Source: an uncultured Litoreibacter sp. (lineage in GTDB: Bacteria > Pseudomonadota > Alphaproteobacteria > Rhodobacterales > Rhodobacteraceae). From it: 64,000 nucleotides of DNA. The stretch lies in contig CANLQL010000001.1 of the NCBI GenBank assembly GCA_947493265.1, positions 186,001-250,000 on the forward strand. Direction: 5' to 3'. Positions 29,247-38,256 of the stretch are shown piece by piece; within the stretch, counting starts at the first letter, position 1; the number at the start of each line of letters is the position of its first letter. The notes under the pieces were generated by a model. That model saw nothing but the letters and a program-made list of their open reading frames with translations, had not been told where the DNA came from and did no database searches. The position numbers and the translations under genes were made by a program.

Positions 29247-30115
29247 TTCTTTCTAGTTTCCTCTTCCTTAACCGGTTTTGCATCTTCGCCCAACTCGGTG
29301 GTATTCAAAAAATCGGCAAGTCGCGTTTTTGCCGATCCGGGGCGCAAAGGCTTCTGTTGCGTCTCATCCGGGGCCCATCCGGTTAAGAAAACCAGATCAA
29401 ATGTTGCGGTGATCCGACCATCCGGCGCGGGAAAGACGTCTTGGTATATACGGCCCGCGTGCTCAAACAGATTTTTCGGCACGAAATTTTTTGCCCGGTC
29501 GCTGATCGCATTCGTTTCGGCCATCGCGCGAAGGTCTTTCATAAGCGCAAAGATGTCTTTGTAAGACACGGCCCGCTGGGTACTGTCTGCGACAGGCAAG
29601 TTAAGCCCAGCGCGCTGCAGCAAAGCCCCCAAGTCGCGAATTTCTGCCATTGGGGCCACGCGCGGGGATAGCCCGCCACGAATTGCCGCTTCTGCTTCTG
29701 ACAATGCCGTACGCAGTTCGGCTAAAGTTTGCCCGCCAAGCAGCGCCACAATCAGGACACCGTCGGGGCGCAACGCACGTCTGCATTGAATAAGCTGCCC
29801 TACCGGGTCATTGGACCAGTGAAGACACATCGCATGAATGATCAGGTCATGAGCTGCCGGTTCAAGATCCAGCGTGTCATCGTCGGCCAGAATCTTGGCA
29901 TCTGCGAACGCCGCGCCCCAAAAATTCGGAAAACCAGTCACAATCGCCGGGGCTGTAAACGTTCTGTTAATATCGCTGAGCTTTTCCTTTACCTCGTCCA
30001 GCGCTTCCTGATGCAGGAAATATTCGGGCCCGCGCACTTCGGCGCGTGCTCGGTTCCGCAATAAGGTGATGCGATCGAAAAGAGGTTTGGTTTGCGACAT
30101 TACAGAACGATCCAT
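29243..30115 (-). CDS. SAM-dependent methyltransferase, BioC/NDUFAF5-like
   Basis: A 290-residue class I methyltransferase. The N-terminus LFDRITLLRNRARAEVRGPEYFLHQEA and the FPNFWGAAFADAKILADDD region match the family that includes BioC and the complex I assembly factor NDUFAF5. The glycine-rich SAM loop is replaced by a degenerate stretch (AIVTGFPNFWG), as in that subgroup. MHLHW-type motif MCLHWSNDPVGQL is conserved. The start is placed at MDRSVMSQTK, with GGACGAG upstream; an ATG at 30100 is an alternative, and the longer frame to 30160 overlaps comF. It is divergent from comF and coupled to hemH. Confidence 0.83.
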   Translation of the reverse strand: MDRSVMSQTKPLFDRITLLRNRARAEVRGPEYFLHQEALDEVKEKLSDINRTFTAPAIVTGFPNFWGAAFADAKILADDDTLDLEPAAHDLIIHAMCLHWSNDPVGQLIQCRRALRPDGVLIVALLGGQTLAELRTALSEAEAAIRGGLSPRVAPMAEIRDLGALLQRAGLNLPVADSTQRAVSYKDIFALMKDLRAMAETNAISDRAKNFVPKNLFEHAGRIYQDVFPAPDGRITATFDLVFLTGWAPDETQQKPLRPGSAKTRLADFLNTTELGEDAKPVKEEETRKK

Positions 30116-30144
30116 GGCTCGTCCGCGCTGGTAAGAGGTCTTGG

Positions 30145-30885
30145 ATGAGAATGCAAACAATGCTGCGATTGGTCTATCCGCCGCAATGCATCAGCTGTTC
30201 GGCGTTGGTCGAACAAGACGGATCCCTCTGCGCGTCATGTTGGCGGGACATGCCGTTTCTGACAGGTGCGAAATGCGCCGGATGCGCGGTGCCGTTGCCC
30301 GGTGGCCTGGACGCCGAAACCCTGACGGGCGCAGAGATTTGTGATGACTGCATGTCGGCCCCACGACCCTGGACCGCGGGCCATGCAGCTTTGCTTTATG
30401 AAGGAACTGCCCGGCGGCTGATCTTGTCCCTCAAACATGGGGACCGAACTGAATTGGCCCGACCAGCCGCAAAATGGATGGCAAAGGCACTGCCTCAGCT
30501 TGACCCGGACACGCTTGTTGTTCCCGTGCCGCTTCATTGGTTTCGGTTCTTGCGCAGGCGCTACAATCAGGCGGCATTGCTGGCCAAACACCTGTCGGGT
30601 GACCTGAATTTGGAATTTCTTCCTGATGCGCTGCTGCGTAACAAGGCAACACCTGCCATGGGCAAGAAGACGGTCGAAGACAGGTCCAGCGTGATCAGCA
30701 CCGCGCTGGACGTGAACCCCAAGCATCGGCAAAAGCTGCAAGGCAAGCGCATCCTGTTGGTTGACGACGTGCTGACCTCGGGGGCCACGATGGCGGCCTG
30801 TGCGACGGCGTTGCAATCTGTCCAACCGCAACAAATTGATGTGATTGCGCTGGCGCGCGTTGCTAAGGGCTGGCGAAACCCCTAA
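30145..30885 (+). CDS. comF: ComF family protein (zinc ribbon plus phosphoribosyltransferase)
   Basis: A 246-residue protein. The N-terminal double zinc ribbon is formed by CISC, CASC, CAGC and CDDC pairs within residues 12-73. The C-terminal part has the phosphoribosyltransferase signature VDDVLTSGATMAA near residue 210. ComF proteins take part in uptake of transforming DNA in competent bacteria, and in Rhodobacter capsulatus a ComF homologue is needed for gene-transfer-agent recipients. The start lies about 30 bases from the divergent methyltransferase start. I see no CtrA-type site directly upstream. Confidence 0.9.
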   Translation: MRMQTMLRLVYPPQCISCSALVEQDGSLCASCWRDMPFLTGAKCAGCAVPLPGGLDAETLTGAEICDDCMSAPRPWTAGHAALLYEGTARRLILSLKHGDRTELARPAAKWMAKALPQLDPDTLVVPVPLHWFRFLRRRYNQAALLAKHLSGDLNLEFLPDALLRNKATPAMGKKTVEDRSSVISTALDVNPKHRQKLQGKRILLVDDVLTSGATMAACATALQSVQPQQIDVIALARVAKGWRNP

Positions 30886-30915
30886 ATCCTTTGTTCAACA
30901 ACAAAGGGCACCATT

Positions 30916-31173
30916 ATGGCTAAGGTCGAAATCTACACGTCTCCGCTTTGTGGCTTTTGCCATGCCGCGAAACGCCTTCTCAGCGGCAAGGGCATTAGCT
31001 TCGCCGAAACAGACGTGACCCGGCAGCCGGATCAGCGCGCAGTTATGGTCCAGCGGGCAAATGGCGGCCGAACCGTCCCACAGATCTTTATCGATGATGT
31101 CCATGTCGGCGGGTGCGATGATCTGTTTGAGTTGGAACGCGCAGGCAAGCTTGATCCGATGCTGGCAAACTGA
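30916..31173 (+). CDS. grxC: Glutaredoxin 3
   Basis: An 85-residue dithiol glutaredoxin. The active site is C12-G-F-C15, unlike the usual CPYC of GrxC; the cis-proline motif RTVPQIFIDD and the C-terminal GGCDDLFELE glutathione-binding stretch are intact. It reduces disulphides and glutathione adducts in the cytoplasm. The stop overlaps the start of the amidohydrolase gene by one base (TGATG), which suggests an operon of glutaredoxin, nitrilase-family hydrolase and MarR regulator. Confidence 0.93.
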   Translation: MAKVEIYTSPLCGFCHAAKRLLSGKGISFAETDVTRQPDQRAVMVQRANGGRTVPQIFIDDVHVGGCDDLFELERAGKLDPMLAN

Positions 31174-32000
31174 TGGTAAAGGCGGCTCTGATACAGATTT
31201 GCGCATCTGACCAGCCTCAGGAAAATCTGATTGAGGCCGCGAAACTGATCAAGCAAGCCGCAAAGGGCGGGGCTGAGTTTGTCCTGACCCCAGAAGTCAC
31301 CAATTGCGTCTCCGACAGCAAATCCCATCAAAACAGCGTTCTTCATCACCAGAAAGATGATCCTACACTGGCCGCCCTACAGGCCGAGGCAAAGGCCGCA
31401 GACATTTGGCTGCTAATCGGATCTTTGGCGCTGAAGACAGATGACGCGGACGGGCGCTTTGCGAACCGGTCCTTCCTGATCAACCCTGAGGGCGAGATCG
31501 TTGCGCAATACGACAAGATACACATGTTCGATGTGAATTTGTCGGATACCGAAAGCTACCGTGAATCACATGGCTATCGTCCCGGCCAGAATGCCGTTGT
31601 CGCTGAAGCACCCTTTGGCAAGATCGGGATGACCGTCTGCTATGACATCCGCTTCCCGCACCTGCACCGCCAACTCGCCCAGAGCGGGGCCGAGATCCTG
31701 ACCGTTCCCGCGGCCTTTGCCAGACCAACCGGGCAGGCTCACTGGGAAGTTCTGCTGCGCGCCCGGGCAATAGAAACCGGGTGTTTTGTTCTGGCCCCTG
31801 CGCAGACAGGTGAACATGACGGAAGCGCGCGAAAAACTCATGGGCATTCGCTCGCTGTTTCGCCCTGGGGCGACGTCCTGGTGGATGCAGGCACTGAACC
31901 TGGGATCACCTATGTTGATCTGGATATGTCGCAAGTGGCCAAGGCGCGACAGCGTGTCCCTTCCTTGTCGCATGATCGTGACTTTAAGATACGGCAATGA
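31173..32000 (+). CDS. Carbon-nitrogen hydrolase family protein (Nit-like)
   Basis: A 275-residue nitrilase-superfamily amidase. The catalytic triad is Glu41 (LTPEVTN), Lys115 (QYDKIHMFDV) and Cys156 (GMTVCYDIRFP). The pattern KIHMFDV...CYDIRFPHLHR is that of the Nit1/Nit2 branch, which deaminates glutathione or hydrolyses 2-oxoglutaramate/2-oxosuccinamate; a deaminated-glutathione amidase role would suit its coupling to a glutaredoxin gene. That is inference. The stop overlaps the MarR-family start (ATGA). Confidence 0.9.
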   Translation: MVKAALIQICASDQPQENLIEAAKLIKQAAKGGAEFVLTPEVTNCVSDSKSHQNSVLHHQKDDPTLAALQAEAKAADIWLLIGSLALKTDDADGRFANRSFLINPEGEIVAQYDKIHMFDVNLSDTESYRESHGYRPGQNAVVAEAPFGKIGMTVCYDIRFPHLHRQLAQSGAEILTVPAAFARPTGQAHWEVLLRARAIETGCFVLAPAQTGEHDGSARKTHGHSLAVSPWGDVLVDAGTEPGITYVDLDMSQVAKARQRVPSLSHDRDFKIRQ

Positions 32001-32440
32001 CCACGCTGACAGATCCACTCGCCGTTGCGTTTTTCAGTGAAATCCTCACTGTTGATCAACTGGCCCGAAACAAGATTTCCCGCGCCTTGCCGAAAGGGAT
32101 GGAGCTGTCGCATTTTCTTGTGCTGAACTACCTTGCCAGATCAACGGAAACACGCACACCAGCCCAGCTGGCACATACGTTCAATCTGACGCGCGGCGCG
32201 ATGACCAACACACTTCAAAAGCTGGAATGGGCTGGGCACATTCACATCAACCCTGACTGGGATGACGCCCGCCGCAAGCAGGTCGTGATCTCACCTGCCG
32301 GGCGGAAGGCGCGGGATACTGCGTTGGGGGCGATCACGCCGATCATGTCGCAGATCGTTGATGCAACCGGATCGGAAAAAGTTCGCACAATGCTGCCGGT
32401 TTTGCGGGAAATTCGGCTAAGGCTTGGCGAAGCCGAATAG
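31997..32440 (+). CDS. MarR family transcriptional regulator
   Basis: A 147-residue winged-helix regulator. The recognition region is TPAQLAHTFNLTRGAMTNTLQKLEWAGHI near residues 52-80, followed by the wing with DWDDARRKQVVISPAG, both typical of MarR proteins. The target and ligand are unknown. It is translationally coupled to the upstream amidohydrolase, so it may respond to metabolites of the same short operon. It is convergent with ubiG, five bases apart. Confidence 0.9.
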   Translation: MTTLTDPLAVAFFSEILTVDQLARNKISRALPKGMELSHFLVLNYLARSTETRTPAQLAHTFNLTRGAMTNTLQKLEWAGHIHINPDWDDARRKQVVISPAGRKARDTALGAITPIMSQIVDATGSEKVRTMLPVLREIRLRLGEAE

Positions 32441-32445
32441 CGCGT

Positions 32446-33183
32446 TCAGGTCGGCTTAACGCTGGCCGTCACGTAGTTCACCGACAAATCCTTGTCCGAC
32501 AAGGACCAACTCCATGAGATCGGGTTGAACACGAAACCTTGCCTGTCGACCGGATCGAGGCCTGCACGCTTGATCAAATCAAACAGCTCATCGGGTGTGA
32601 TAAATTTCGACCATTCATGCGTGCCTTTCGGCAGCCACCGCATGATATGTTCCGCGCCAATGATTGCCATCAGATAGCTTTTCGGGTTCCGGTTCAGCGT
32701 CGAACAGACCATCAGACCGCCCGGTTTCAGCAATTGCTGGCAAGCTGTCAGATAGGCCAGCGGATCGGCGACATGTTCGACCACTTCCATATTCAGAACC
32801 GCATCAAATTGCTCTCCGGCAGCGGCCATCGCTTCGGCAGTGGTGTGGCGGTAATCAATGTCGAGCCCGGATTGCTGCGCATGTATCTGCGCCACGGGGA
32901 TGTTCCGCTCTGCAGCATCCGCACCAACGACATCCGCCCCCAAACGTGCCATCGGCTCGGCCAGCAATCCGCCACCGCAGCCGATATCCAGAATCCGAAG
33001 TCCTTCAAACGGGTTTCGCTGGGTCAGGTCACGGTCAAACTCTGCTGCGATCTGCGACGTAATATAGTCCAGCCTGCAAGGGTTGAGCATATGAAGCGGT
33101 TTGAACTTTCCGTTCACATCCCACCATTCTGCGGCCATCGCCTCAAATTTCGCAATTTCACCGGGGTCAACGGTCGTGGTCAT
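32446..33183 (-). CDS. ubiG: Bifunctional 2-polyprenyl-6-hydroxyphenol methylase / 3-demethylubiquinol 3-O-methyltransferase
   Basis: A 245-residue methyltransferase that performs both O-methylations of ubiquinone synthesis. The SAM-binding motif I is [20 protein letters not shown] near residue 66, preceded by the diagnostic N-terminus [23 protein letters not shown], and followed by [11 protein letters not shown] and [11 protein letters not shown]. The start is placed at MTTTVDPGE with an AGAGGAAA ribosome site; the longer frame reaches 33258 and would overlap the divergent pip gene. Length fits the family. Confidence 0.95.
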   Translation of the reverse strand: MTTTVDPGEIAKFEAMAAEWWDVNGKFKPLHMLNPCRLDYITSQIAAEFDRDLTQRNPFEGLRILDIGCGGGLLAEPMARLGADVVGADAAERNIPVAQIHAQQSGLDIDYRHTTAEAMAAAGEQFDAVLNMEVVEHVADPLAYLTACQQLLKPGGLMVCSTLNRNPKSYLMAIIGAEHIMRWLPKGTHEWSKFITPDELFDLIKRAGLDPVDRQGFVFNPISWSWSLSDKDLSVNYVTASVKPT

Positions 33184-33250
33184 CAGTTTATTTCCTCTAT
33201 CTCGCGGTTCTGGCATGGCAGTCCCGACCTGCAACGTTATATAGGGCGTT

Positions 33251-34240
33251 ATGGACAAAACGGCAGGACAAAACCGCGCAACCGCGCTGCTCTATCCACC
33301 GATCGACCCATTTGACCAGCGCATGCTGGATGTGGGCGATGGGCACAGAGTTTACGTGGAGCAATGCGGCAACCCCGACGGCATCCCCGTTTTGGTCTTG
33401 CATGGCGGTCCCGGTGGCGGCTGCAGCCCTGCGATGCGGCGCTATTTTGATCCAAGCGTGTACCGGATCATTTTGTTTGACCAACGAGGATGCGGTCGCT
33501 CGCGACCACATGCCAGTGTAGACGACAACACCACCTGGCATCTTGTCCGTGATATCGAATTGATCCGCGAAAAATGTGAGATCAATCGCTGGATCGTCTT
33601 TGGCGGTAGCTGGGGTGCGACACTGGCGCTGATCTACGCGCAAAGTCATCCCGACCGCGCTGCGTATCTGATCTTGCGCGGTGTGTTCCTGATGACCCAG
33701 CGAGAGCTGGACTGGTTCTACGGCGGCGGCGCTGGCGCGTTCTTTCCGGACCGCTGGCAGACATTCGCAAAACTTGTGCCAGAGGATGAGCAAGGCGATA
33801 TGATCGCGGCCTATCACCGACGTCTGTTTTCTGGCGACACACCGCTGGAGACCCGCTACGCCCGCGCCTGGGCCGGTTGGGAAAATGCGCTGGCCGCAAT
33901 GAACAGTGACGGTCCGGTCGGGGAAAGCCCTGCGGATTACGCACGTGCCTTCGCGCGACTGGAAAACCACTACTTCACCAATAAGGGTTTTCTGGAAACC
34001 GACGGTCAAATTCTTGCCAACCGGGATATGATCGAACACATCCCGGCAACGATTGTTCAAGGGCGCTACGACATGATCTGTCCGCCTGTCTCTGCGTACA
34101 CTTTGGCAGAAGGCTGGCAGGAGGCGACGTTGAGAATGATCAAAGCCTCAGGCCATGCATTATCGGAACCGGGCATCACCGCAGAGCTTGTTCGTACGAC
34201 CGATATGCTTCGAGATCGCGAAAAACTCCTTAAAATTTAG
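33251..34240 (+). CDS. pip: Prolyl iminopeptidase
   Basis: A 329-residue alpha/beta-hydrolase of peptidase family S33 that removes N-terminal proline. The oxyanion motif [10 protein letters not shown] starts at residue 51, the [11 protein letters not shown] motif follows at about 77, and the nucleophile is Ser120 in GGSWGA. The catalytic His is in SGHALSEPG near the C-terminus and the Asp in GRYDMICP. Its neighbour downstream is a peptide-type ABC importer, so the two may both serve use of external peptides; no operon is evident because 106 bases separate them. Confidence 0.93.
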   Translation: MDKTAGQNRATALLYPPIDPFDQRMLDVGDGHRVYVEQCGNPDGIPVLVLHGGPGGGCSPAMRRYFDPSVYRIILFDQRGCGRSRPHASVDDNTTWHLVRDIELIREKCEINRWIVFGGSWGATLALIYAQSHPDRAAYLILRGVFLMTQRELDWFYGGGAGAFFPDRWQTFAKLVPEDEQGDMIAAYHRRLFSGDTPLETRYARAWAGWENALAAMNSDGPVGESPADYARAFARLENHYFTNKGFLETDGQILANRDMIEHIPATIVQGRYDMICPPVSAYTLAEGWQEATLRMIKASGHALSEPGITAELVRTTDMLRDREKLLKI

Positions 34241-34346
34241 CCTTTAGAACCAAAAATGGTTCCGTATTGGCCTTCTCCCTTTACAGTTGGCACTCATTTG
34301 CTACGCTCCGGCCGGGATATGAAGTTGCAGGGAAGTTTCGGGGAAC

Positions 34347-35345
34347 GTGTCAGGACTACTGAAGATTATCATCCAGCGGCTCTTTCTTGGGCTTATCACT
34401 CTCCTCGTCGTTTCCGTCATTATCTTTACAGCCGTTAACCTGCTGCCGGGCGACTTTGCGCAGGCCATCTTGGGCCAGGGTGCAACCGAAGAGGCCGTCG
34501 CCGCGATCCGCGAACAGCTGGGATTGGACCAACATCCCGTTCAACGATATTTCCAATGGCTGGCCGGGGCCCTTCAAGGCGATCTTGGCACCCCGATGAG
34601 CCAAGCCTTGTTCAAAAGCTTCGCCGGGACCAACACCGGGGAAAGCGACGTAACGGTTCTGTCCCAGATCGGGCCAAGATTTGCCAACACCATGTTCCTT
34701 GCCGCCGTTACAGCGGCAATCGCGGTTCCGCTGTCGATCTTTCTGGGCATCCTGACGGCGCTTTACAGAAACTCCGCGTTTGATCGGGCGATGAACGTGT
34801 TCACGCTCAGCTCTATCTCCAGCCCGGAATTCTTTCTGGCCTATATCCTGATCCTGTTCCTTGCGGTGCTAAACCCGATCTTTCCATCGCTTTCGAATAT
34901 TTTCGAAGGAATGGCATTCGGTGACAGGCTGGAAAAGACAATGCTGCCCGCGCTGACACTGACATTGGTTGTGACAGCGCACATGATGCGGATGACGCGC
35001 GCAGCGATCATCAACCTGCTGGCATCGCCCTATATCGAAATGGCGCGCCTGAAAGGTCTCAGCCCGATGCGGGTGATCGTCAAGCACGCACTGCCAAACG
35101 CGCTTGCGCCGATCATCAACGTTGTTGCCCTGAACCTTGCCTATCTGATCACCGGTGTTGTGATCGTTGAGGTGGTCTTCGTCTATCCCGGTATCGGACA
35201 GTTGTTTGTGGACAGCGTGAAGATCAGGGATATCCCCGTGGTGCAGGCGTGCTGCCTGATCTTTGCGGCGGCTTACATTCTTCTCAACCTGACGGCAGAT
35301 ATCTTGTCGATCATCTCTAACCCACGCCTGAGGCACCCGAAATGA
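34347..35345 (+). CDS. Peptide-type ABC transporter permease (DppB-like)
   Basis: A 332-residue inner-membrane permease of the dipeptide/oligopeptide/nickel family. It has an N-terminal membrane segment (ITLLVVSVIIFTAVNLLPGD), then a domain with five further segments. The EAA-like loop that contacts the ATPase is EMARLKGLSPMRVIVKHALPNAL, near residues 231-253. The frame opens with GTG at 34347; the next in-frame codon with a better ribosome site is not obvious. The stop overlaps the second permease start (ATGA). The substrate is unknown; family members take peptides, opines, glycosides or nickel. Confidence 0.9.
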   Translation: MSGLLKIIIQRLFLGLITLLVVSVIIFTAVNLLPGDFAQAILGQGATEEAVAAIREQLGLDQHPVQRYFQWLAGALQGDLGTPMSQALFKSFAGTNTGESDVTVLSQIGPRFANTMFLAAVTAAIAVPLSIFLGILTALYRNSAFDRAMNVFTLSSISSPEFFLAYILILFLAVLNPIFPSLSNIFEGMAFGDRLEKTMLPALTLTLVVTAHMMRMTRAAIINLLASPYIEMARLKGLSPMRVIVKHALPNALAPIINVVALNLAYLITGVVIVEVVFVYPGIGQLFVDSVKIRDIPVVQACCLIFAAAYILLNLTADILSIISNPRLRHPK

Positions 35346-36541
35346 ATGCAATTTTTACGATTATTGCGCTTCTGGTCGCAATCGCCGCGTGCGGTTGGGT
35401 CTTTCGGATTGCCGGTCAGAAATTTACACAAAACAGACCCTATTTCCGCGATATGACCTTCGGTGTTGCGTTCGGCTACGCGTTTGCAGCCTTTGCGCTG
35501 GTCGCGTTGATTTGGGCATATCTGCAAGCGCAAAGCAGCGATCCGCTCGTGGCAAACAAATACTTCTTCTTCGGCAAAGCTGTTGAAGGGTTCCTGATCT
35601 TCGCAGTCGCGGCTTGGCTGTTCAGACTACTGGGACGTGCTGTGGGAACCGCAGGGACGCGCAAGCTGTTCCGATCGATGCCGCTGACCGCCTCCTTCGG
35701 CGTTCTGATCATTATTCTATACGCAATCGTGGCGATTTTCGCCGGGGTGATTGCGCCGTACGGTCAGGAAGAAATCCTTGGGGCTGCGAATGTCGTGCCG
35801 GGCGGCGATCCGGCATTGGGGGGCAATCCCGAATTCCCCCTTGGCACAGATCAGATCGGCCGGGATATCCTGTCGCGTCTGATTTATGGTGCGCAAAACA
35901 CCGTGGGCATCGCCTTTGCTACCACGTTGCTTGCTTTTTTCATCGGTGGGTCGCTTGGTTTTCTGGCCGCGACACTGGGTGGATGGCTCGACCAGCTTCT
36001 GTCCCGTGTGGTTGACGCTTTGATGGCGATCCCGTCCCTGATCTTTGCGCTGCTGCTGATGACAATCGCGTCCGTCTGGTCCAACCAGGTTGGTATTCCA
36101 CTGACTTACTTTATGATCTTGATTATCGCTGTGATCGATGCCACGCGGGTGTTCCGGCTGGCGCGCGCCGTCGGCTCCAGCATTGTGGTCATGGACTATA
36201 TCGAAGCCGCGAAACTGCGTGGTGAGGGTCTAACCTACCTCATCTTCCGCGAAATTCTGCCAAATGCGACCGCGCCGCTGCTTGCTGAGTTTGGTCTGCG
36301 CTTCTGTTTTGTGTTCCTGACCATTGCATCGCTGAGCTTCCTGGGTGTCGGTATCCAGCCACCTTTGGCCGACTGGGGTACGATGGTGCGGGATCTTGGC
36401 CAGTTCATCAACTTCGCCGCTTTTGCGCCGCAGGTTGCAGTCACGCCGCTTCTTGCTGCCGGGGCGATTGCGCTTCTTACGGTCGCTGTAAACTTCGTGG
36501 TCGACTGGATGCTGCATAAATCTTCGGGGCTGAAAGAATGA
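35342..36541 (+). CDS. Peptide-type ABC transporter permease (DppC-like) with N-terminal extension
   Basis: A 399-residue permease. The DppC-like core begins near residue 117 (RSMPLTASFGVLIIILYAIVAIF) and carries the EAA loop DYIEAAKLRGEGLTYLIFRE near residue 286. Upstream of the core are about 115 residues with three additional hydrophobic segments (residues about 3-22, 41-62 and 80-97), not present in ordinary DppC proteins of about 290-300 residues. The stretch EILGAANVVPGGDPALGGNPEFPLGTDQIGRD is the usual periplasmic region, split here only for quotation. Both ends overlap neighbours by 4 bases. Confidence 0.88.
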   Translation: MNAIFTIIALLVAIAACGWVFRIAGQKFTQNRPYFRDMTFGVAFGYAFAAFALVALIWAYLQAQSSDPLVANKYFFFGKAVEGFLIFAVAAWLFRLLGRAVGTAGTRKLFRSMPLTASFGVLIIILYAIVAIFAGVIAPYGQEEILGAANVVPGGDPALGGNPEFPLGTDQIGRDILSRLIYGAQNTVGIAFATTLLAFFIGGSLGFLAATLGGWLDQLLSRVVDALMAIPSLIFALLLMTIASVWSNQVGIPLTYFMILIIAVIDATRVFRLARAVGSSIVVMDYIEAAKLRGEGLTYLIFREILPNATAPLLAEFGLRFCFVFLTIASLSFLGVGIQPPLADWGTMVRDLGQFINFAAFAPQVAVTPLLAAGAIALLTVAVNFVVDWMLHKSSGLKE

Positions 36542-38181
36542 GCCAACTTCTCAAAATTCGCGGCCTCAAGATTGAGGGACGTTCCGACGAAACCTGGAAC
36601 CCGATCATCAACGGTGTCGACCTTGACCTGAACAAGGGGGAAGTTCTGGGTCTGATCGGCGAATCTGGTGCTGGGAAATCCACAATCGGGCTGGCCGCAA
36701 TGGGCTATACCCGTGACGGCGTCCGCATTTCCGATGGGTCTGTCGAATTTGAAGGTGTTGATCTGGTCACCGCCTCTGCTGCGGTGAAACGCGGCCTTCT
36801 TGGTAGTCGTATTGCCTATGTTGCCCAATCAGCCGCTGCCAGCTTCAACCCTGCGCACCGGATTATCGATCAACATACCGAAGCGCCGACCCAGCATAAC
36901 GTATCCAGCAAAGCTGATTCCGAGGCTGACGGCATGGAGCTTTATCGCCGCCTGCGCCTTCCAAATCCGAACGAGATCGGGTTTCGGTATCCGCATCAGG
37001 TCTCCGGCGGGCAGCTGCAGCGTGCGATGACTGCGATGGCGATGTCCTGTCGCCCGGACCTGATTATTTTTGACGAACCAACGACCGCGCTGGACGTCAC
37101 CACCCAGATTGAGGTTTTGGCAGCGATCCGCGACATCGTGGAGCAATTCGATACTGCTGCAATTTACATTACGCATGATTTGGCTGTCGTGGCTCAGATG
37201 GCGGACAAGATCAAAGTACTGTTGCGCGGCGACGAGGTTGAAGAAGCCGACACCCGCACAATGCTGTCCGCACCCACGGAAGATTACACCAAATCGCTCT
37301 GGGCTGTACGCAGTTTTGAACGTCCCGCGAAGCCTGCAATCAATGTAAAAGCGACGCCGATTGTGTCCGTGCAAGGCGTGACCGCGGCATATGGCAAAGT
37401 TGATGTTCTGCATGATGTCAGCTTCGACATTCATGAAGGGCGCACCGTCGCCGTTGTCGGCGAATCCGGGTCCGGCAAATCGACGACCGCGCGCTGTATT
37501 ACGGGTCTATTGCCGCCCAGAATTGGTCATATCGAGTTCGAAGGCGTTCAGATGCCGCTTGATTACCGCAAGCGCGACAAGATGCAGCTGCGCCAGGCGC
37601 AAATGATCTACCAAATGGCGGATACCGCGCTCAACCCACGCAAAACCATCGGCGAAACCATAGGTCGCCCGGTCGAGTTTTACATGGGTCTGACCGGCAA
37701 GGAAAAACGCAAGCGCGTTGAAGCCCTGCTTGACGAGATTGAGCTGGAGCCTTCGCAATATATCGACAGGCTCCCATCAGAGCTTTCGGGCGGTCAAAAG
37801 CAGCGGATCGGGATCGCACGCGCCTTGGCCGCAGAACCGAAATTCATCATCTGCGACGAGGTTACATCAGCGCTGGATCAACTTGTCGCTGAAGGAATTT
37901 TGAAGCTGCTGGCAAAACTTCAGGACGAATTGGGCCTGAGTTACATGTTTATCACCCATGATCTCGCGACCGTTCGCGCGATCTCGGACGAGGTTGTGGT
38001 GATGAAGGACGGTGTTGTCGTGGAACAGGGCCCAAAACTGGACATGTTCCAGCCGCCACACCACCCCTATACGGATCTATTGCTGAGCTCAGTGCCTGAA
38101 ATGGACCCTGACTGGCTATCAAATCTTCTCGAAAGCCGCGGAGTTGATAACATCGGCGACGCAGCTGTTGATAAGATGTAA
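36538..38181 (+). CDS. Dual-domain peptide-type ABC transporter ATPase
   Basis: A 547-residue protein with two complete nucleotide-binding domains fused head to tail, replacing the separate DppD and DppF. Domain one has GESGAGKST near residue 41, VSGGQLQR and LIIFDEPTTALD. Domain two has GESGSGKST near residue 311, LSGGQKQR and FIICDEVTSALD. The second Walker B ends DEV rather than DEP. It energises import through the two permeases encoded just upstream, to which it is coupled by an ATGA overlap. The substrate-binding protein follows 75 bases later. Confidence 0.92.
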   Translation: MSQLLKIRGLKIEGRSDETWNPIINGVDLDLNKGEVLGLIGESGAGKSTIGLAAMGYTRDGVRISDGSVEFEGVDLVTASAAVKRGLLGSRIAYVAQSAAASFNPAHRIIDQHTEAPTQHNVSSKADSEADGMELYRRLRLPNPNEIGFRYPHQVSGGQLQRAMTAMAMSCRPDLIIFDEPTTALDVTTQIEVLAAIRDIVEQFDTAAIYITHDLAVVAQMADKIKVLLRGDEVEEADTRTMLSAPTEDYTKSLWAVRSFERPAKPAINVKATPIVSVQGVTAAYGKVDVLHDVSFDIHEGRTVAVVGESGSGKSTTARCITGLLPPRIGHIEFEGVQMPLDYRKRDKMQLRQAQMIYQMADTALNPRKTIGETIGRPVEFYMGLTGKEKRKRVEALLDEIELEPSQYIDRLPSELSGGQKQRIGIARALAAEPKFIICDEVTSALDQLVAEGILKLLAKLQDELGLSYMFITHDLATVRAISDEVVVMKDGVVVEQGPKLDMFQPPHHPYTDLLLSSVPEMDPDWLSNLLESRGVDNIGDAAVDKM

Positions 38182-38256
38182 CGCGAATCGCCTTTAACGA
38201 GGCCGATGAAAATTGCGGAAAAACCGTGAACACTCAAAACCAACTGGGAGAAACTA

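Noticed and set aside
34247-34264. Inverted repeat AGAACC-AAAAAT-GGTTCC after pip, considered as a terminator.
   Set aside because: The stem is weak and is not followed by a T run.
34287-34302. TTGGCAC followed by TTTGCT, resembling a sigma-54 promoter before the ABC operon.
   Set aside because: The gap between the GG and GC elements is one base short of the strict sigma-54 spacing, so function is unlikely.
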